Below, piece after piece: positions 27,498 to 36,791 of a stretch of DNA of 64,000 nt; the stretch's first letter is position 1, and each line of letters begins with the position of its first letter. A program made the position numbers and the translations under genes. This DNA comes from Synechococcus sp. Nb3U1 (lineage in GTDB: Bacteria > Cyanobacteriota > Cyanobacteriia > Thermostichales > Thermostichaceae), in the NCBI RefSeq assembly GCF_021533835.1, contig NZ_JAKFYQ010000004.1:24679-88678 (forward strand), written 5' to 3'. The notes under the pieces are model-generated. The model searched no databases. It was not told the DNA's origin and worked only from the letters and a program-made list of their open reading frames with translations.

Positions 27498-28547
27498 TTA
27501 AGCTCCCAAGGTGTTATTCAAAGCTTGGCTCCTAGGGCGCAACCTGACTACATTACGGATCATCTCCAACACCCGTTCACAATCAGACATCACTTGATCA
27601 TTTGAAATCCGTAGAACCAAATAACCTGAAATCACGAGCTCATAATCTCTCTGACGATCAGCAGTGTAACGATTCCTCCCTCTGTGTTCATCCCCGTCAA
27701 GCTCTACGATCAGCTTACCCTCTTCCCAAAGTAGATCCACCTTGAAGGACTGCCCCGTAGTGGTTTGTATAGATTGGTTGAAGCTGAACAAGCCTTTTAA
27801 CTCTGCATCACATTCAATTCGCTTTGCCAGCAGCTGCTCCATCTGACTGCCAGGATGAGGGGATCCCCTCTGGCCCAGAACCACTCTAACCGAGGTGTCA
27901 AGGAACTCAGTAGGTGCTGGCAGTTGAAGTTCAAGGGCACTGTATCCTATCGAGGCAAGTTCTTCGTGGTGGGCAAGGGCAGTAGGTACCAGCAAAACAA
28001 CCCGAACCTTACTCTGGTCAGCCAGCCAGGATGCTGCTTTTGCCAAACCCAACAGGTACATCGAGCGCGGCTGGGGATCATCGGTGACCAAAGCCAGGGT
28101 TAAACCCTTGGGGCTGATGGCCTTGATCAGCTGCTGTACCTGCAAAGATCTGGGAAGCTTTGTTAACTGGGGAGGAATATTGTTCTCACACAAAGGGACT
28201 ACCGCTTTCAACCACATAGTGGAGATCGATGGATCTACTTCTACTGAGATGGCTTGTATACGGAGGTGATTCAGCCATATCTCTTCTGCAGCAGTGCTTT
28301 GAGTGAACCACTGTGTTTGCCCATACCAATTAGGCCAAAGGGACAACGCCACCTTCGCCAATACACTGAGGCACTCATCAATAATCGTCTCTTGGGCTGG
28401 AACTTGGTGCCAGAGCTTAGAAACAAGAACTTCGTCTTGCTGTTCCGCCACTTCTGCTAGCAAAGTTAGGGTTTGTTCCACAGAGGGAGAAGACAACACC
28501 TTCACCTCACCCGCATTCCCTAACTCTTCCCAACAGAAATTAACCAT
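27498..28547 (-). CDS. DUF559-type (Vsr/MutH-like) PD-(D/E)XK nuclease of the three-gene cassette
   Basis: The 349-residue protein has an uncharacterised N-terminal part (about 1-215), with an alpha/beta segment 'GLTLALVTDDPQPRSMYLLG' and 'VRVVLLVPTALAHHEEL'. It ends in a DUF559-like endonuclease domain (about 232-335). Putative catalytic residues are Glu237, Asp271 in 'FKVDLLW' and the E-x-D of 'LIVELDGDEH' (282-284), followed by 'DRQRDYELVISGYLVLR', the typical DUF559 tail. The ATG at 28547 has a strong AGGAGG site 8 nt upstream, marking it as the first gene of the operon. It is probably a DNA nuclease working with the downstream ATPase (inference). Confidence 0.8.
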   Translation of the reverse strand: MVNFCWEELGNAGEVKVLSSPSVEQTLTLLAEVAEQQDEVLVSKLWHQVPAQETIIDECLSVLAKVALSLWPNWYGQTQWFTQSTAAEEIWLNHLRIQAISVEVDPSISTMWLKAVVPLCENNIPPQLTKLPRSLQVQQLIKAISPKGLTLALVTDDPQPRSMYLLGLAKAASWLADQSKVRVVLLVPTALAHHEELASIGYSALELQLPAPTEFLDTSVRVVLGQRGSPHPGSQMEQLLAKRIECDAELKGLFSFNQSIQTTTGQSFKVDLLWEEGKLIVELDGDEHRGRNRYTADRQRDYELVISGYLVLRISNDQVMSDCERVLEMIRNVVRLRPRSQALNNTLGA

Positions 28548-28646
28548 GAGGCTTTCCTCCTTTTCTCAGGTTCGTCAGCCTCATCATGACTGAGGGGTGG
28601 ACAGAGTACCTCTAGGGATCCAGAAATTCCAAACCTACAGCAAACC

Positions 28647-28910
28647 TTAAATAGAAATCGAGTTGTGCCCATCCCTACCCAGTATGCGAAACTCTCTGGC
28701 CTCTAGCGAGACCACCCAAACTTCACCCAGATCATCGATCTGCACCAACCAACGCCCCGTCCACGCATGGCAGCCTTTCCCCGTTTCAGCACAACATTCT
28801 TTGCCCAGTACATAGCCCTGTCGCCCCATCAAATACGGCGGATCCAAGATCTCCACCCGCTCTGGTAAGGCAACAGACTCTGACTTTGGACGAGGATCTT
28901 TCCTGTTCAA
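28647..28910 (-). CDS. Small conserved-looking protein, possible SH3-like fold
   Basis: This is an 87-residue hypothetical protein. Its pattern 'LPERVEILDPPYLMGRQGYVLG' then 'GRWLVQIDDLGEVWVVSL' suggests a small beta-barrel (SH3/KOW-like); this is inference. It starts with TTG at 28910, supported by GGGGAG 8 nt upstream, and lies only 5 nt after the stop of the DUF7219-like gene, so the two form a short operon. There is a CC pair and two further cysteines at about residues 39-47 ('ECCAETGKGCHAW'; three cysteines in a short span), which could bind a metal. Confidence 0.6.
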   Translation of the reverse strand: MNRKDPRPKSESVALPERVEILDPPYLMGRQGYVLGKECCAETGKGCHAWTGRWLVQIDDLGEVWVVSLEAREFRILGRDGHNSISI

Positions 28911-28915
28911 TAGCT

Positions 28916-29173
28916 CTACTCCCCCTGCCCAATCCCCAGTGCTTTACAACTGCGTTTCAGGATTTTCCAAAAGTGACGAATCTGACCGTAAGCTTCTATC
29001 GGGGTGAGCTTGCCGTTGGCGGTTAAGTTACTGACATAACCAACCCGCTGGCTGAATTCCTGCAAATTGGCATCAAACACCAAGTTGGCAGGGGTAAAAG
29101 TGCCGTGGTAGGAGTGGCGAGGATAGAGAAATTCCTGCAGTTCCGGCGAGCGAGATGGATCCCTTTCTGTCAT
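28916..29173 (-). CDS. Small cyanobacterial conserved protein (DUF7219-like)
   Basis: The 85-residue protein has the pattern 'FLYPRHSYHGTFTPANLVFDA' split by a short turn, then 'NLQEFSQRVGYVSNL', 'GKLTPIEAYGQIRHFWKILKRS'. I recognise this as a widespread small cyanobacterial family of unknown function. The ATG at 29173 begins 'MTERDPSRSPEL'. It is the first gene of a two-gene minus-strand unit located between the nuclease-ATPase operon and tRNA-Lys. Confidence 0.75.
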   Translation of the reverse strand: MTERDPSRSPELQEFLYPRHSYHGTFTPANLVFDANLQEFSQRVGYVSNLTANGKLTPIEAYGQIRHFWKILKRSCKALGIGQGE

Positions 29174-29405
29174 GACCTATCCTTCTACAACGACAACTGG
29201 CTTGTCTCTTGAATTTAACCTTCCCTTAACCTCTGATGGGGGATATTTATCATTCTTGTTGAATGCTCCAAAAGGCCGCTGCTAGCCTACTCGCAAGGCT
29301 GTTCAGGAAAGGCGCGATGCTGGACTAGCGTTCCCGAATAATTCCCGAATAAATTTAGGCGGTGCAGGGTTCTGAACTGGTGACTTGACTGATTGTTTGT
29401 AGATA

Positions 29406-29477
29406 TGGGTCGGCAGGGATTCGAACCCTGGACCAATCGGTTAAAAGCCGAATGCTCTACCGCTGAGCTACCGACCC
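29406..29477 (-). tRNA. trnK: tRNA-Lys (anticodon UUU)
   Basis: On the minus strand a 72-nt cloverleaf folds with acceptor stem GGGTCGG/CCGACCC and D arm GCTCAGCGGTAGAGC. The anticodon stem-loop carries CTTTTAA with anticodon UUU, and the T arm is CAGGGTTCGAATCCCTG. The discriminator base is A and no CCA is encoded. It is divergent from tmRNA, 80 nt away. Confidence 0.97.
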
Positions 29478-29557
29478 TAATTTGCAGCTTTACCATCCTA
29501 GCAGAGTCACTTCGCAATGTCTCGAGTTTTTTGCTATGCTGGGATCAAGTCAACCCT

Positions 29558-29959
29558 GGGGCTGTAACGGTTTCGACGGGGTGGCGAACAAGGGTTCATG
29601 ATACAGGTCGGGATTGAGCTTATCCCGTTATCACCAGGCTCAAAACAAGTACGTGCGAACAACGTCGTACCCTTTGCTCGTAAAGCTGCCGTTCTGGCTG
29701 CCTAAGGCTCAGTAACCTAAAAACTTACTCTTGAGCTCGAGGATCCCCTCACGACCCCGTTAAGTGGGCGGATCAAACCCTCAACGGGTGCAGCTCTCTT
29801 CTTTGGCTCCGTCAAGAGAGAGACCAAGATCCGACGGAGACATCCCATCACCGGGATCTAAACGGTGCTCCCCGCCCCTAGGGTAAGAGGGGCTAAGCCT
29901 GTGAATGAGTGATCCCCCATTACCCATCTCGGACACGGGTTCGACTCCCGTCAGCTCCA
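29558..29959 (+). ncRNA. ssrA: Transfer-messenger RNA (tmRNA)
   Basis: This rescues stalled ribosomes and tags the truncated peptide. The 5' end GGGGCTGTAACGGTTTCGAC and the 3' end GGGTTCGACTCCCGTCAGCT, followed by CCA, form the tRNA-like acceptor and T arm (GGGGCTG/CAGCTCC, with one G-U pair). The resume codon is GCG at 29655 and the stop is at 29703-29705. The encoded tag is ANNVVPFARKAAVLAA, very close to the usual cyanobacterial ANNIVPFARK-type tag. It is a one-piece tmRNA of 402 nt, with G/C-rich pseudoknot-forming segments after the tag ORF. Confidence 0.97.
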
Positions 29960-30227
29960 TCCTCTAGGACGATCCAGATAATAGAACAATCCAGATAACT
30001 CCACTCCACTGCCCTCCACTCGGATGGCTGCTGCTAGCTTCGCAGAAGCAGGCTACCCAGCTTGGAGAAAAGATCAAGCCCGTATTCAACACGGTATCCA
30101 GGAGACCTTAGCGGTTCAGCGCTTCGATGAACCCGTAATGTAGGGGGATCCGTACCCAACCGCACCGACAAAAGGGGGGATCCCAGCGAGGAGGGGCTAT
30201 TGTCAGCGAGAAAACTAGACTGGTAAA
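29960..30227 (+). other. Leader region between tmRNA and groES
   Basis: No gene with a recognisable family is present. A 39-codon frame at 30024-30143 is open, but has no ribosome-binding site or family match. The groESL promoter must lie close to the CIRCE element at 30228-30254. Confidence 0.4.
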
Positions 30228-30254
30228 CTAGCACTCGTAAGTCGAGAGTGCTAA
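30228..30254 (+). promoter_or_regulatory. CIRCE operator of groESL
   Basis: CTAGCACTC - nine-nt spacer - GAGTGCTAA. This matches the HrcA-binding consensus TTAGCACTC-N9-GAGTGCTAA with a single change at the first base. It lies 79 nt before the groES start, so groESL should be repressed by HrcA and induced by heat. Confidence 0.93.
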
Positions 30255-30332
30255 AACTCCGATTTGCGCAAGCTTAGTTCACAACTCAAAACCTTCAGCT
30301 TCGTGCTTTAGGCATCACGGAGGATATTTGTC

Positions 30333-30644
30333 ATGGCTGCAGTAGCTCTTAATGTTTCTACACTGAAGCCTCTGGGCGACCGCGTATTGGTCAAAATCGC
30401 TCAGCAGGATGAAAAAACCGCGGGTGGGATTTTCTTGCCCGACACCGCTAAAGAAAAGCCCCAAGTGGGAGAAGTGGCCGCTGTTGGCCCCGGCAAGCGC
30501 AACGATGACGGCAAACTGGTGGCAATGGAAGTGAAAGCAGGCGACAAAGTGCTCTATTCCAAGTACGCCGGAACCGAAGTCAAGCTGGGCAGCGATGAGT
30601 ACGTGCTGCTAGCTGAGCGCGACATTCTCGCCATTGTTCAGTAA
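30333..30644 (+). CDS. groES: Co-chaperonin GroES
   Basis: This is the heptameric lid of the GroEL folding chamber. The 103-residue sequence has '[26 protein letters not shown]', here cited in two parts as the roof and mobile-loop region, and the end '[18 protein letters not shown]'. A GGAGG ribosome-binding site precedes the ATG at 30333. Its stop codon is embedded in a 10-nt tandem repeat (30640-30669). groEL follows 114 nt downstream under the same CIRCE-controlled promoter. Confidence 0.98.
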   Translation: MAAVALNVSTLKPLGDRVLVKIAQQDEKTAGGIFLPDTAKEKPQVGEVAAVGPGKRNDDGKLVAMEVKAGDKVLYSKYAGTEVKLGSDEYVLLAERDILAIVQ

Positions 30645-30669
30645 TTGGCAGTAATTGGCAGTAGTTGGA
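30640..30669 (+). repeat. Three tandem 10-nt repeats spanning the groES stop
   Basis: CAGTAATTGG occurs twice, followed by CAGTAGTTGG. The first unit contains the groES stop codon TAA. It probably arose by slippage and has no obvious function. Confidence 0.8.
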
Positions 30670-30686
30670 TCTAACTGGATCCCTAG

Positions 30687-32393
<1,707 letters not shown>

Positions 32394-32450
32394 TGGTTGC
32401 GGGTGTTGGCGATCTTGTCTGTCGCCAACTCATCCTGAATTAGCCTATTG

Positions 32451-32476
32451 GGATCCCTTCGGGGATCCTTTTTTTT
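32451..32476 (+). terminator. Rho-independent terminator of groESL
   Basis: GGATCCC - TTCG tetraloop - GGGATCC followed by eight T residues. This is a textbook intrinsic terminator, in which both arms are the genome's abundant GGATCC palindrome. Confidence 0.95.
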
Positions 32477-32505
32477 CATTTTCATGGGTAACGGGAGTAT
32501 GTTTT

Positions 32506-33297
32506 GTGGCTCAGCTGATTTGCATGGGTTTAGATCTGGCTTGGTCACCCCGTAATCCCTCTGGCATTGCGACGTTGCAAGTCATCGGGGATCCTGAACT
32601 GGGGAGATTGACGGGGATCCTCGTCGATAGCCGGATTGCGCAAAGCAACGCAGAAATTCTGGACTACATTCAAACCCAGGCGGGAACGGATCCCTGTTTG
32701 CTTGCCGTGGATGCCCCATTGCGTGTCCCCAATATGACTGGACAACGGCAAGCTGAAGCAGAGCTGAACCAGGTGTTTCGTGCTTACGAAGCGGGAGCCC
32801 ACCCGGCCAATCGACGGTTATTGGAAAAGGATGGACAGGTACGGGGAGAAGTATTGGTGCAAGCCTTATCTAACTGTGGCTTTCAGGAACAAGCGGAGAT
32901 CCAACAGGGAATCCTCACCCGACAAATCACCGAAGTCTTTCCCCACAGTGCCATGGTCAGCTTGTTTGGCCTCAGCCGTACCCTCAAGTACAAAGCCCGC
33001 CCCAAACGTACCTGGCAGGAACGACAACAAGCGTGGCATCTCTACCAGGAGCATTTGCAGTCGCTGACAATAGCGGATCCAGCGCTATCAGGCCATGAGG
33101 GACTATTACAAGTGGATGTGGGATCCCTCAAAGGGTGCTCCCTGAAAAACTACGAGGATCAAGTGGATGCCCTGATGTGTGCCTATATTGCTCTCTACGG
33201 CTTTCGCTGGGGATGCGAACGTTGCCACAGTTTTGGCAATTGGGAAGAAGGGCACATTTTCACCCCTCTGCCTAGGGGGCTCTGGTCAAGTGAATGA
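32506..33297 (+). CDS. DUF429 domain-containing protein
   Basis: The 263-residue protein belongs to the DUF429 family, which has an RNase H-like fold and is of uncertain function. Visible blocks are 'ICMGLDLAWSPRNPSGIA' (first acidic strand), 'LLAVDAPLRVPN' (second acidic residue), 'FPHSAMVSLFGL' and, near the end, 'YEDQVDALMCAYIALYGFRWG' with conserved acids. The GTG at 32506 has GGGAG 8 nt upstream. The frame reads further upstream through the groEL terminator, which cannot be coding. The acidic residues would fit metal-dependent nuclease chemistry, but this is inference. Confidence 0.8.
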   Translation: MAQLICMGLDLAWSPRNPSGIATLQVIGDPELGRLTGILVDSRIAQSNAEILDYIQTQAGTDPCLLAVDAPLRVPNMTGQRQAEAELNQVFRAYEAGAHPANRRLLEKDGQVRGEVLVQALSNCGFQEQAEIQQGILTRQITEVFPHSAMVSLFGLSRTLKYKARPKRTWQERQQAWHLYQEHLQSLTIADPALSGHEGLLQVDVGSLKGCSLKNYEDQVDALMCAYIALYGFRWGCERCHSFGNWEEGHIFTPLPRGLWSSE

Positions 33298-33301
33298 ACT
33301 C

Positions 33302-33847
33302 TCATCCTTTTGAGGGGCGCTCCAGCCGGGTTTGGTGGGGATCTGAAATTTCTGCCTTGACACTGCGAAAATCTACCCGTTCGGTGTAGCGATCAAATTC
33401 TTCATCCGTCAGATTGGCACTGGCGTAATAGCCTGCTGTCACATCGCTGCTGAAGATGATGATGTCGCCGTGAACCAGATCGTGATCCTGAACACGGTGC
33501 CCATTGACCGTGATGCCGTTGGTGCTGCGCTTGCCCTCTAGGTTGCCATCGATAATGCGAAACCGGTAGCCCTTGCCTTTGAGTCCTGGCATGCGCAACA
33601 AAATGGCGTGTTGGCGGGAGACAAAGTTGGAATTGAGCATGATGGCACTAGCCGGATCCCGTCCGATGGAATAGGTAGCGGCCTCCAGAGAGATGGTGCG
33701 TCGTCCCTTGGTATCTTCCACAACCAAGACATGACGAACCTGTCGGCGTTGGCCCTGTGTATCGCTGTCTTTGTCGAGGGGCGCCACAATCACTCCTGGC
33801 AAAAGCATCGGCTCCCACGCGGGGCGGGGATGTCTTGTTTGTATCAT
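33302..33847 (-). CDS. FHA domain protein, paralogue of the FHA-DEP protein
   Basis: This is a 181-residue phosphothreonine-binding adaptor. The FHA core is clear: 'YSIGRDPASAIMLNS', 'VSRQHAILLRMPG' and 'LEGKRSTNGITVNG'. It shares with the protein at 21653 an N-terminal 'RHVLV..DT.GRR' and a post-FHA 'Y.E...RS.K' segment, but lacks the DEP domain. The ATG at 33847 is used; an ATG at 33808 has a GGGAG close upstream and is an alternative. It converges on the DUF429 gene. Confidence 0.85.
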   Translation of the reverse strand: MIQTRHPRPAWEPMLLPGVIVAPLDKDSDTQGQRRQVRHVLVVEDTKGRRTISLEAATYSIGRDPASAIMLNSNFVSRQHAILLRMPGLKGKGYRFRIIDGNLEGKRSTNGITVNGHRVQDHDLVHGDIIIFSSDVTAGYYASANLTDEEFDRYTERVDFRSVKAEISDPHQTRLERPSKG

Positions 33848-34018
33848 TATCGACGTTTGCCCTCCAAGCCATTAGCTTGATAGTGGCAGGCTTGTGGTGG
33901 CCCAAGCGGTGATTCGGATCGCTTGGCCCGTCATCTTTTGGCCAGATCCGCCCAAGTTTCCCTTGACGGAGCAGCATCTCTGAGCGCGTATTGAATTCTA
34001 CACCTTCCTCACAGTCTG

Positions 34019-34795
34019 ATGTCTTCTTTTATGCAACGCAGTCTACGGCTTTGGGTAATGGGCTGGTCGATGGCTCTGATCCTGACTGTGGCGGGCTGGG
34101 GATCCCTGCATCCTTGGGCTCCTCATGGCTTTGGGGTAGAAGCGCTACAGGCACAAGCCCAAGCTCAAGCGCTACCGGAACCGGTGCGTCTGCAGTTGCC
34201 CCCCGGATTGGCTCGCTATACCTACGATCGATCCGTTGGAGATTATCTGGAGGAGATCGACTTGCGCTTGCCAGGTGGGGCTTATGTCCAGTGGGCGATC
34301 TACCCGATTCCGATTTACATCCAGGCGGATCACGCCCAATGGAAAAGCTTCGTCGAGCAGGCGGTGAAGGATTGGTCGGTTTACATCCCGATGAAGGTGG
34401 TGGCCAAGGAGGAAGATGCTTTTTATGGGCTGAGCATTTATCGTGTTCCTCCGATTGGGGGTGGGGTGGCGGGGGCAGCCCGTCCAGAGTTTTTCTTCGC
34501 TTCGGATGGCTCTTTGCAGCAGCGGGTACGCATCATTATCGGGGAAGGACAGGGTCTGGCGGAAGTGACAGCGGTTGCCCGGCATGAAATTGGGCACGGT
34601 TTGGGGTTGTGGGGGCATAGCCCGAATGTGCGGGATCTAATGTATGGCGGTCACCATGCGGCGGCCACGGGCAATCGGCGGGTGTTGCGGGTGCCTGGCA
34701 TCACCAGCCGTGACCTGAATACCCTCAAGCGAGTTTATGAACAACCGACGTTGATTGGGCAGGTGTTTCCGGAGGCTTATCGCCGCTTGTTTTGA
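34019..34795 (+). CDS. Secreted matrixin-like zinc metalloprotease (M10-type)
   Basis: This is a predicted exported peptidase of 258 residues. An N-terminal hydrophobic signal lies at about 8-30, ending in a region near 'VEALQAQAQAQA'. The zinc motif is 'RHEIGHGLGLWGHSP', with His189, Glu190, His193 and His200. The spacing to the third His is one residue longer than in the classic HExxHxxGxxH, a variant I associate with cyanobacterial relatives. The Met-turn-like 'DLMY' follows, then 'ITSRDLNTLKRVYEQPT'. Its stop overlaps by 19 nt the 3' end of the convergent epimerase gene. The substrate is unknown. Confidence 0.85.
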   Translation: MSSFMQRSLRLWVMGWSMALILTVAGWGSLHPWAPHGFGVEALQAQAQAQALPEPVRLQLPPGLARYTYDRSVGDYLEEIDLRLPGGAYVQWAIYPIPIYIQADHAQWKSFVEQAVKDWSVYIPMKVVAKEEDAFYGLSIYRVPPIGGGVAGAARPEFFFASDGSLQQRVRIIIGEGQGLAEVTAVARHEIGHGLGLWGHSPNVRDLMYGGHHAAATGNRRVLRVPGITSRDLNTLKRVYEQPTLIGQVFPEAYRRLF

Positions 34796-36006
34796 GGGTT
34801 CACTCCCTGCTGATCTAGGGCATAACTCAGCCATTGATCTGCCAACATCAGGGCACGCGGCACATGGAAGCAGCCTTTGTAGGGGCCGCCCTTGAACCGT
34901 TGCGAAACTCGCCCTTGTCGATCTAGGTAGCCAAACCACTCTCCATACTCAGGATCCGGAAAGCGAGCAAAAGTATAGTTTGCTACTTGCTCGAAGCGCT
35001 GCCACCACTCCAGAGATCCGGTCATCCCGTAGGCCGCCAGAGTCGCCACCAACGCCTCACAATTGGGCCACCACAGCTTGAGGCTCCACTCCAGCTGCAC
35101 CGGAGAATAGCCCTCCCGATCCAGAAAATAAAACAATCCTCCGTATTCTGCATCCCACCCCACCTCCAACGACCCAGCGATCATCTCCAGGGCCATGGTT
35201 CGCAGGGATCCCTGGGGATCCCCTATTCGCTCCCCGTATTCCAACAGAAACCAGCCAGCTTCAATGGCATGACCGGGGTTAAGCAGCCGCCCTTCTGGGG
35301 TATTCAACAGAGATCCATCAAGAGCGACAGTTTCCAAAACCAGATTCAGCTCCCGACGATGGTGCAGCCGGATGCGGGCCAAACACCACTGTTCTTGCTC
35401 TGGATAGGATCCCGCCAATTCCCCGATCACATTCAGCAGGATCATTGGAATGGCTAACTCGCTCACCGCAGGGGATCCCGGCCAATGGGGACGGCCCAAG
35501 GGGAGGGGATGGGAGGGGCTACCACCGACCCAGCTCCAAATGGCAGCGAACACCCGTTCGGCTTCTTGCATCAGATTGGGATCCCCGAACAAACGAGAAC
35601 ACTCCGCCAAGGCCATCACATAAAAGCACTCGGAGAAAATCTTCCGTTGCAGATAAACCGGTTGCCCCTCACGACTTAGGCAGAAATACACCCGTTGGTC
35701 TTGAGGGCGATAGGCAAACCGACGCAAAAAGTGGAGGCCCAACTGCACAGCTTCAACCCAACGATGTTGGTCAGAATGCTCAGGGTAGCTTCGGCAAAGA
35801 CGCGCCAACATCCATACTTGCCGCCCCTGCAGCCAGACATATTTTTTGTCGTCGTAGCGTTGGCCATTGCGATCTAGGCAGTTGAAATAACCACCACACT
35901 GCCAATCGAGGGAGTGATTGAGCCAAAAGGGGATGACCTGCTGCCAGAGTTCTCGCTGAATACGCTCTTGCCAGGTTTTGAGTGAGGTGGACAAGTCTGT
36001 GGGCAT
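34777..36006 (-). CDS. N-acylglucosamine 2-epimerase (AGE/RenBP) family protein
   Basis: The 409-residue (alpha/alpha)6-barrel sugar epimerase family interconverts N-acylglucosamine and N-acylmannosamine, or other hexoses. Blocks include 'WLNHSLDWQCGGYFNCLDRNG', here in two parts, 'KYVWLQGRQVWMLARLC', 'LLNPGHAIEAGWFLLEYG' with the conserved His, 'WDAEYGGLFYFLDREG' and 'KGGPYKGCFHVPRALM' with the second catalytic His. I chose the ATG at 36006 (GGAGGG 9 nt upstream). It lies just after the 2OG-oxygenase gene on the same strand. Confidence 0.9.
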   Translation of the reverse strand: MPTDLSTSLKTWQERIQRELWQQVIPFWLNHSLDWQCGGYFNCLDRNGQRYDDKKYVWLQGRQVWMLARLCRSYPEHSDQHRWVEAVQLGLHFLRRFAYRPQDQRVYFCLSREGQPVYLQRKIFSECFYVMALAECSRLFGDPNLMQEAERVFAAIWSWVGGSPSHPLPLGRPHWPGSPAVSELAIPMILLNVIGELAGSYPEQEQWCLARIRLHHRRELNLVLETVALDGSLLNTPEGRLLNPGHAIEAGWFLLEYGERIGDPQGSLRTMALEMIAGSLEVGWDAEYGGLFYFLDREGYSPVQLEWSLKLWWPNCEALVATLAAYGMTGSLEWWQRFEQVANYTFARFPDPEYGEWFGYLDRQGRVSQRFKGGPYKGCFHVPRALMLADQWLSYALDQQGVNPQNKRR

Positions 36007-36056
36007 CAGTATGCTCCCTCCTGTGTACCCCATCACAAGCTGAATCACAAGCTGAA

Positions 36057-36743
36057 TCACAAATTGAACGCAGCTTTTATGCGCACCCGCGATTCAATAA
36101 CCATTACGGGGATGGAGCTTAATTCCAGAGCTTCCAAGTCGTATTGTTCACACACCAAACTCAGTCGGGATCCAGGGCTTTCTAAAGGTTGTACAGCATG
36201 GGTGAGATCCCCTTGAAAGTAGAGCAGTGTATTCCGTTTGGGGCGAATTTGGCCCACCTGTCGTTTGCCTTGGCTGAGCACCAAAGACCCTCCCCGCAAG
36301 GGATCCGGCACCTCCAGATACAGCACACTCACCCAAGCAGGCGGTTGAACCGTTTTGCAATAGGAGTGCAGACTGCGGTCAATATGGGGATCCACACGGG
36401 ATCCCTCGCCAAGGAGCAGGGGGTTCAAATAAAAGGCATTGCACTCTGGCAACAACACCTGCTCTAGGTAGGGGGCAAAAAAAGGAAAGAACCGCAACAC
36501 TTGCTCCAGACCATCACGCCGAAAAGCCACCGAAAAGCCGCGCGTACCGACGAAATCTCGGTTCAGGTTATTTACCCCCAAATAGGGGCAGGCGAGAATG
36601 TGACCCCGCAAAGCTTTCAGGTCATCACCGGGCAAAAAGTGGGGATGTTGGTGAAAGTAGACCAAGGCAGTCGGCAAAGCAGCTTCACCATCCTGGCATC
36701 CCCATCCAGAACATCCACCCCAGATTGGGTCAAAAACTGACAA
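36057..36743 (-). CDS. 2-oxoglutarate/Fe(II)-dependent oxygenase family protein
   Basis: This is a non-haem iron dioxygenase of about 228 residues. Its iron ligands are visible as HxD in 'RVDPHIDRSLHSY' and a distal His in 'GDLTHAVQPLESPGSRLSLV', which also carries the Arg that binds 2-oxoglutarate. The beta-strand set 'WVSVLYLEVPDPLRGGSLVL' is typical of the double-stranded beta helix. The start is uncertain: the frame opens with TTG at 36743 and no in-frame ATG or good ribosome-binding site is seen, so the true start may be a TTG near 36665-36677. The substrate is unknown. Confidence 0.78.
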   Translation of the reverse strand: MSVFDPIWGGCSGWGCQDGEAALPTALVYFHQHPHFLPGDDLKALRGHILACPYLGVNNLNRDFVGTRGFSVAFRRDGLEQVLRFFPFFAPYLEQVLLPECNAFYLNPLLLGEGSRVDPHIDRSLHSYCKTVQPPAWVSVLYLEVPDPLRGGSLVLSQGKRQVGQIRPKRNTLLYFQGDLTHAVQPLESPGSRLSLVCEQYDLEALELSSIPVMVIESRVRIKAAFNL

Positions 36744-36791
36744 AGCTGACGGACGTTATCCTAAAGGTGTCCCCAAGCACGGGATCCCTGC

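Noticed and set aside
29287..29517. Frames crossing the tRNA-Lys on both strands
   Set aside because: They read through the tRNA and have no protein family signature.
30024..30143. A 39-codon open frame between tmRNA and groES
   Set aside because: No ribosome-binding site and no family similarity; it is probably leader sequence.
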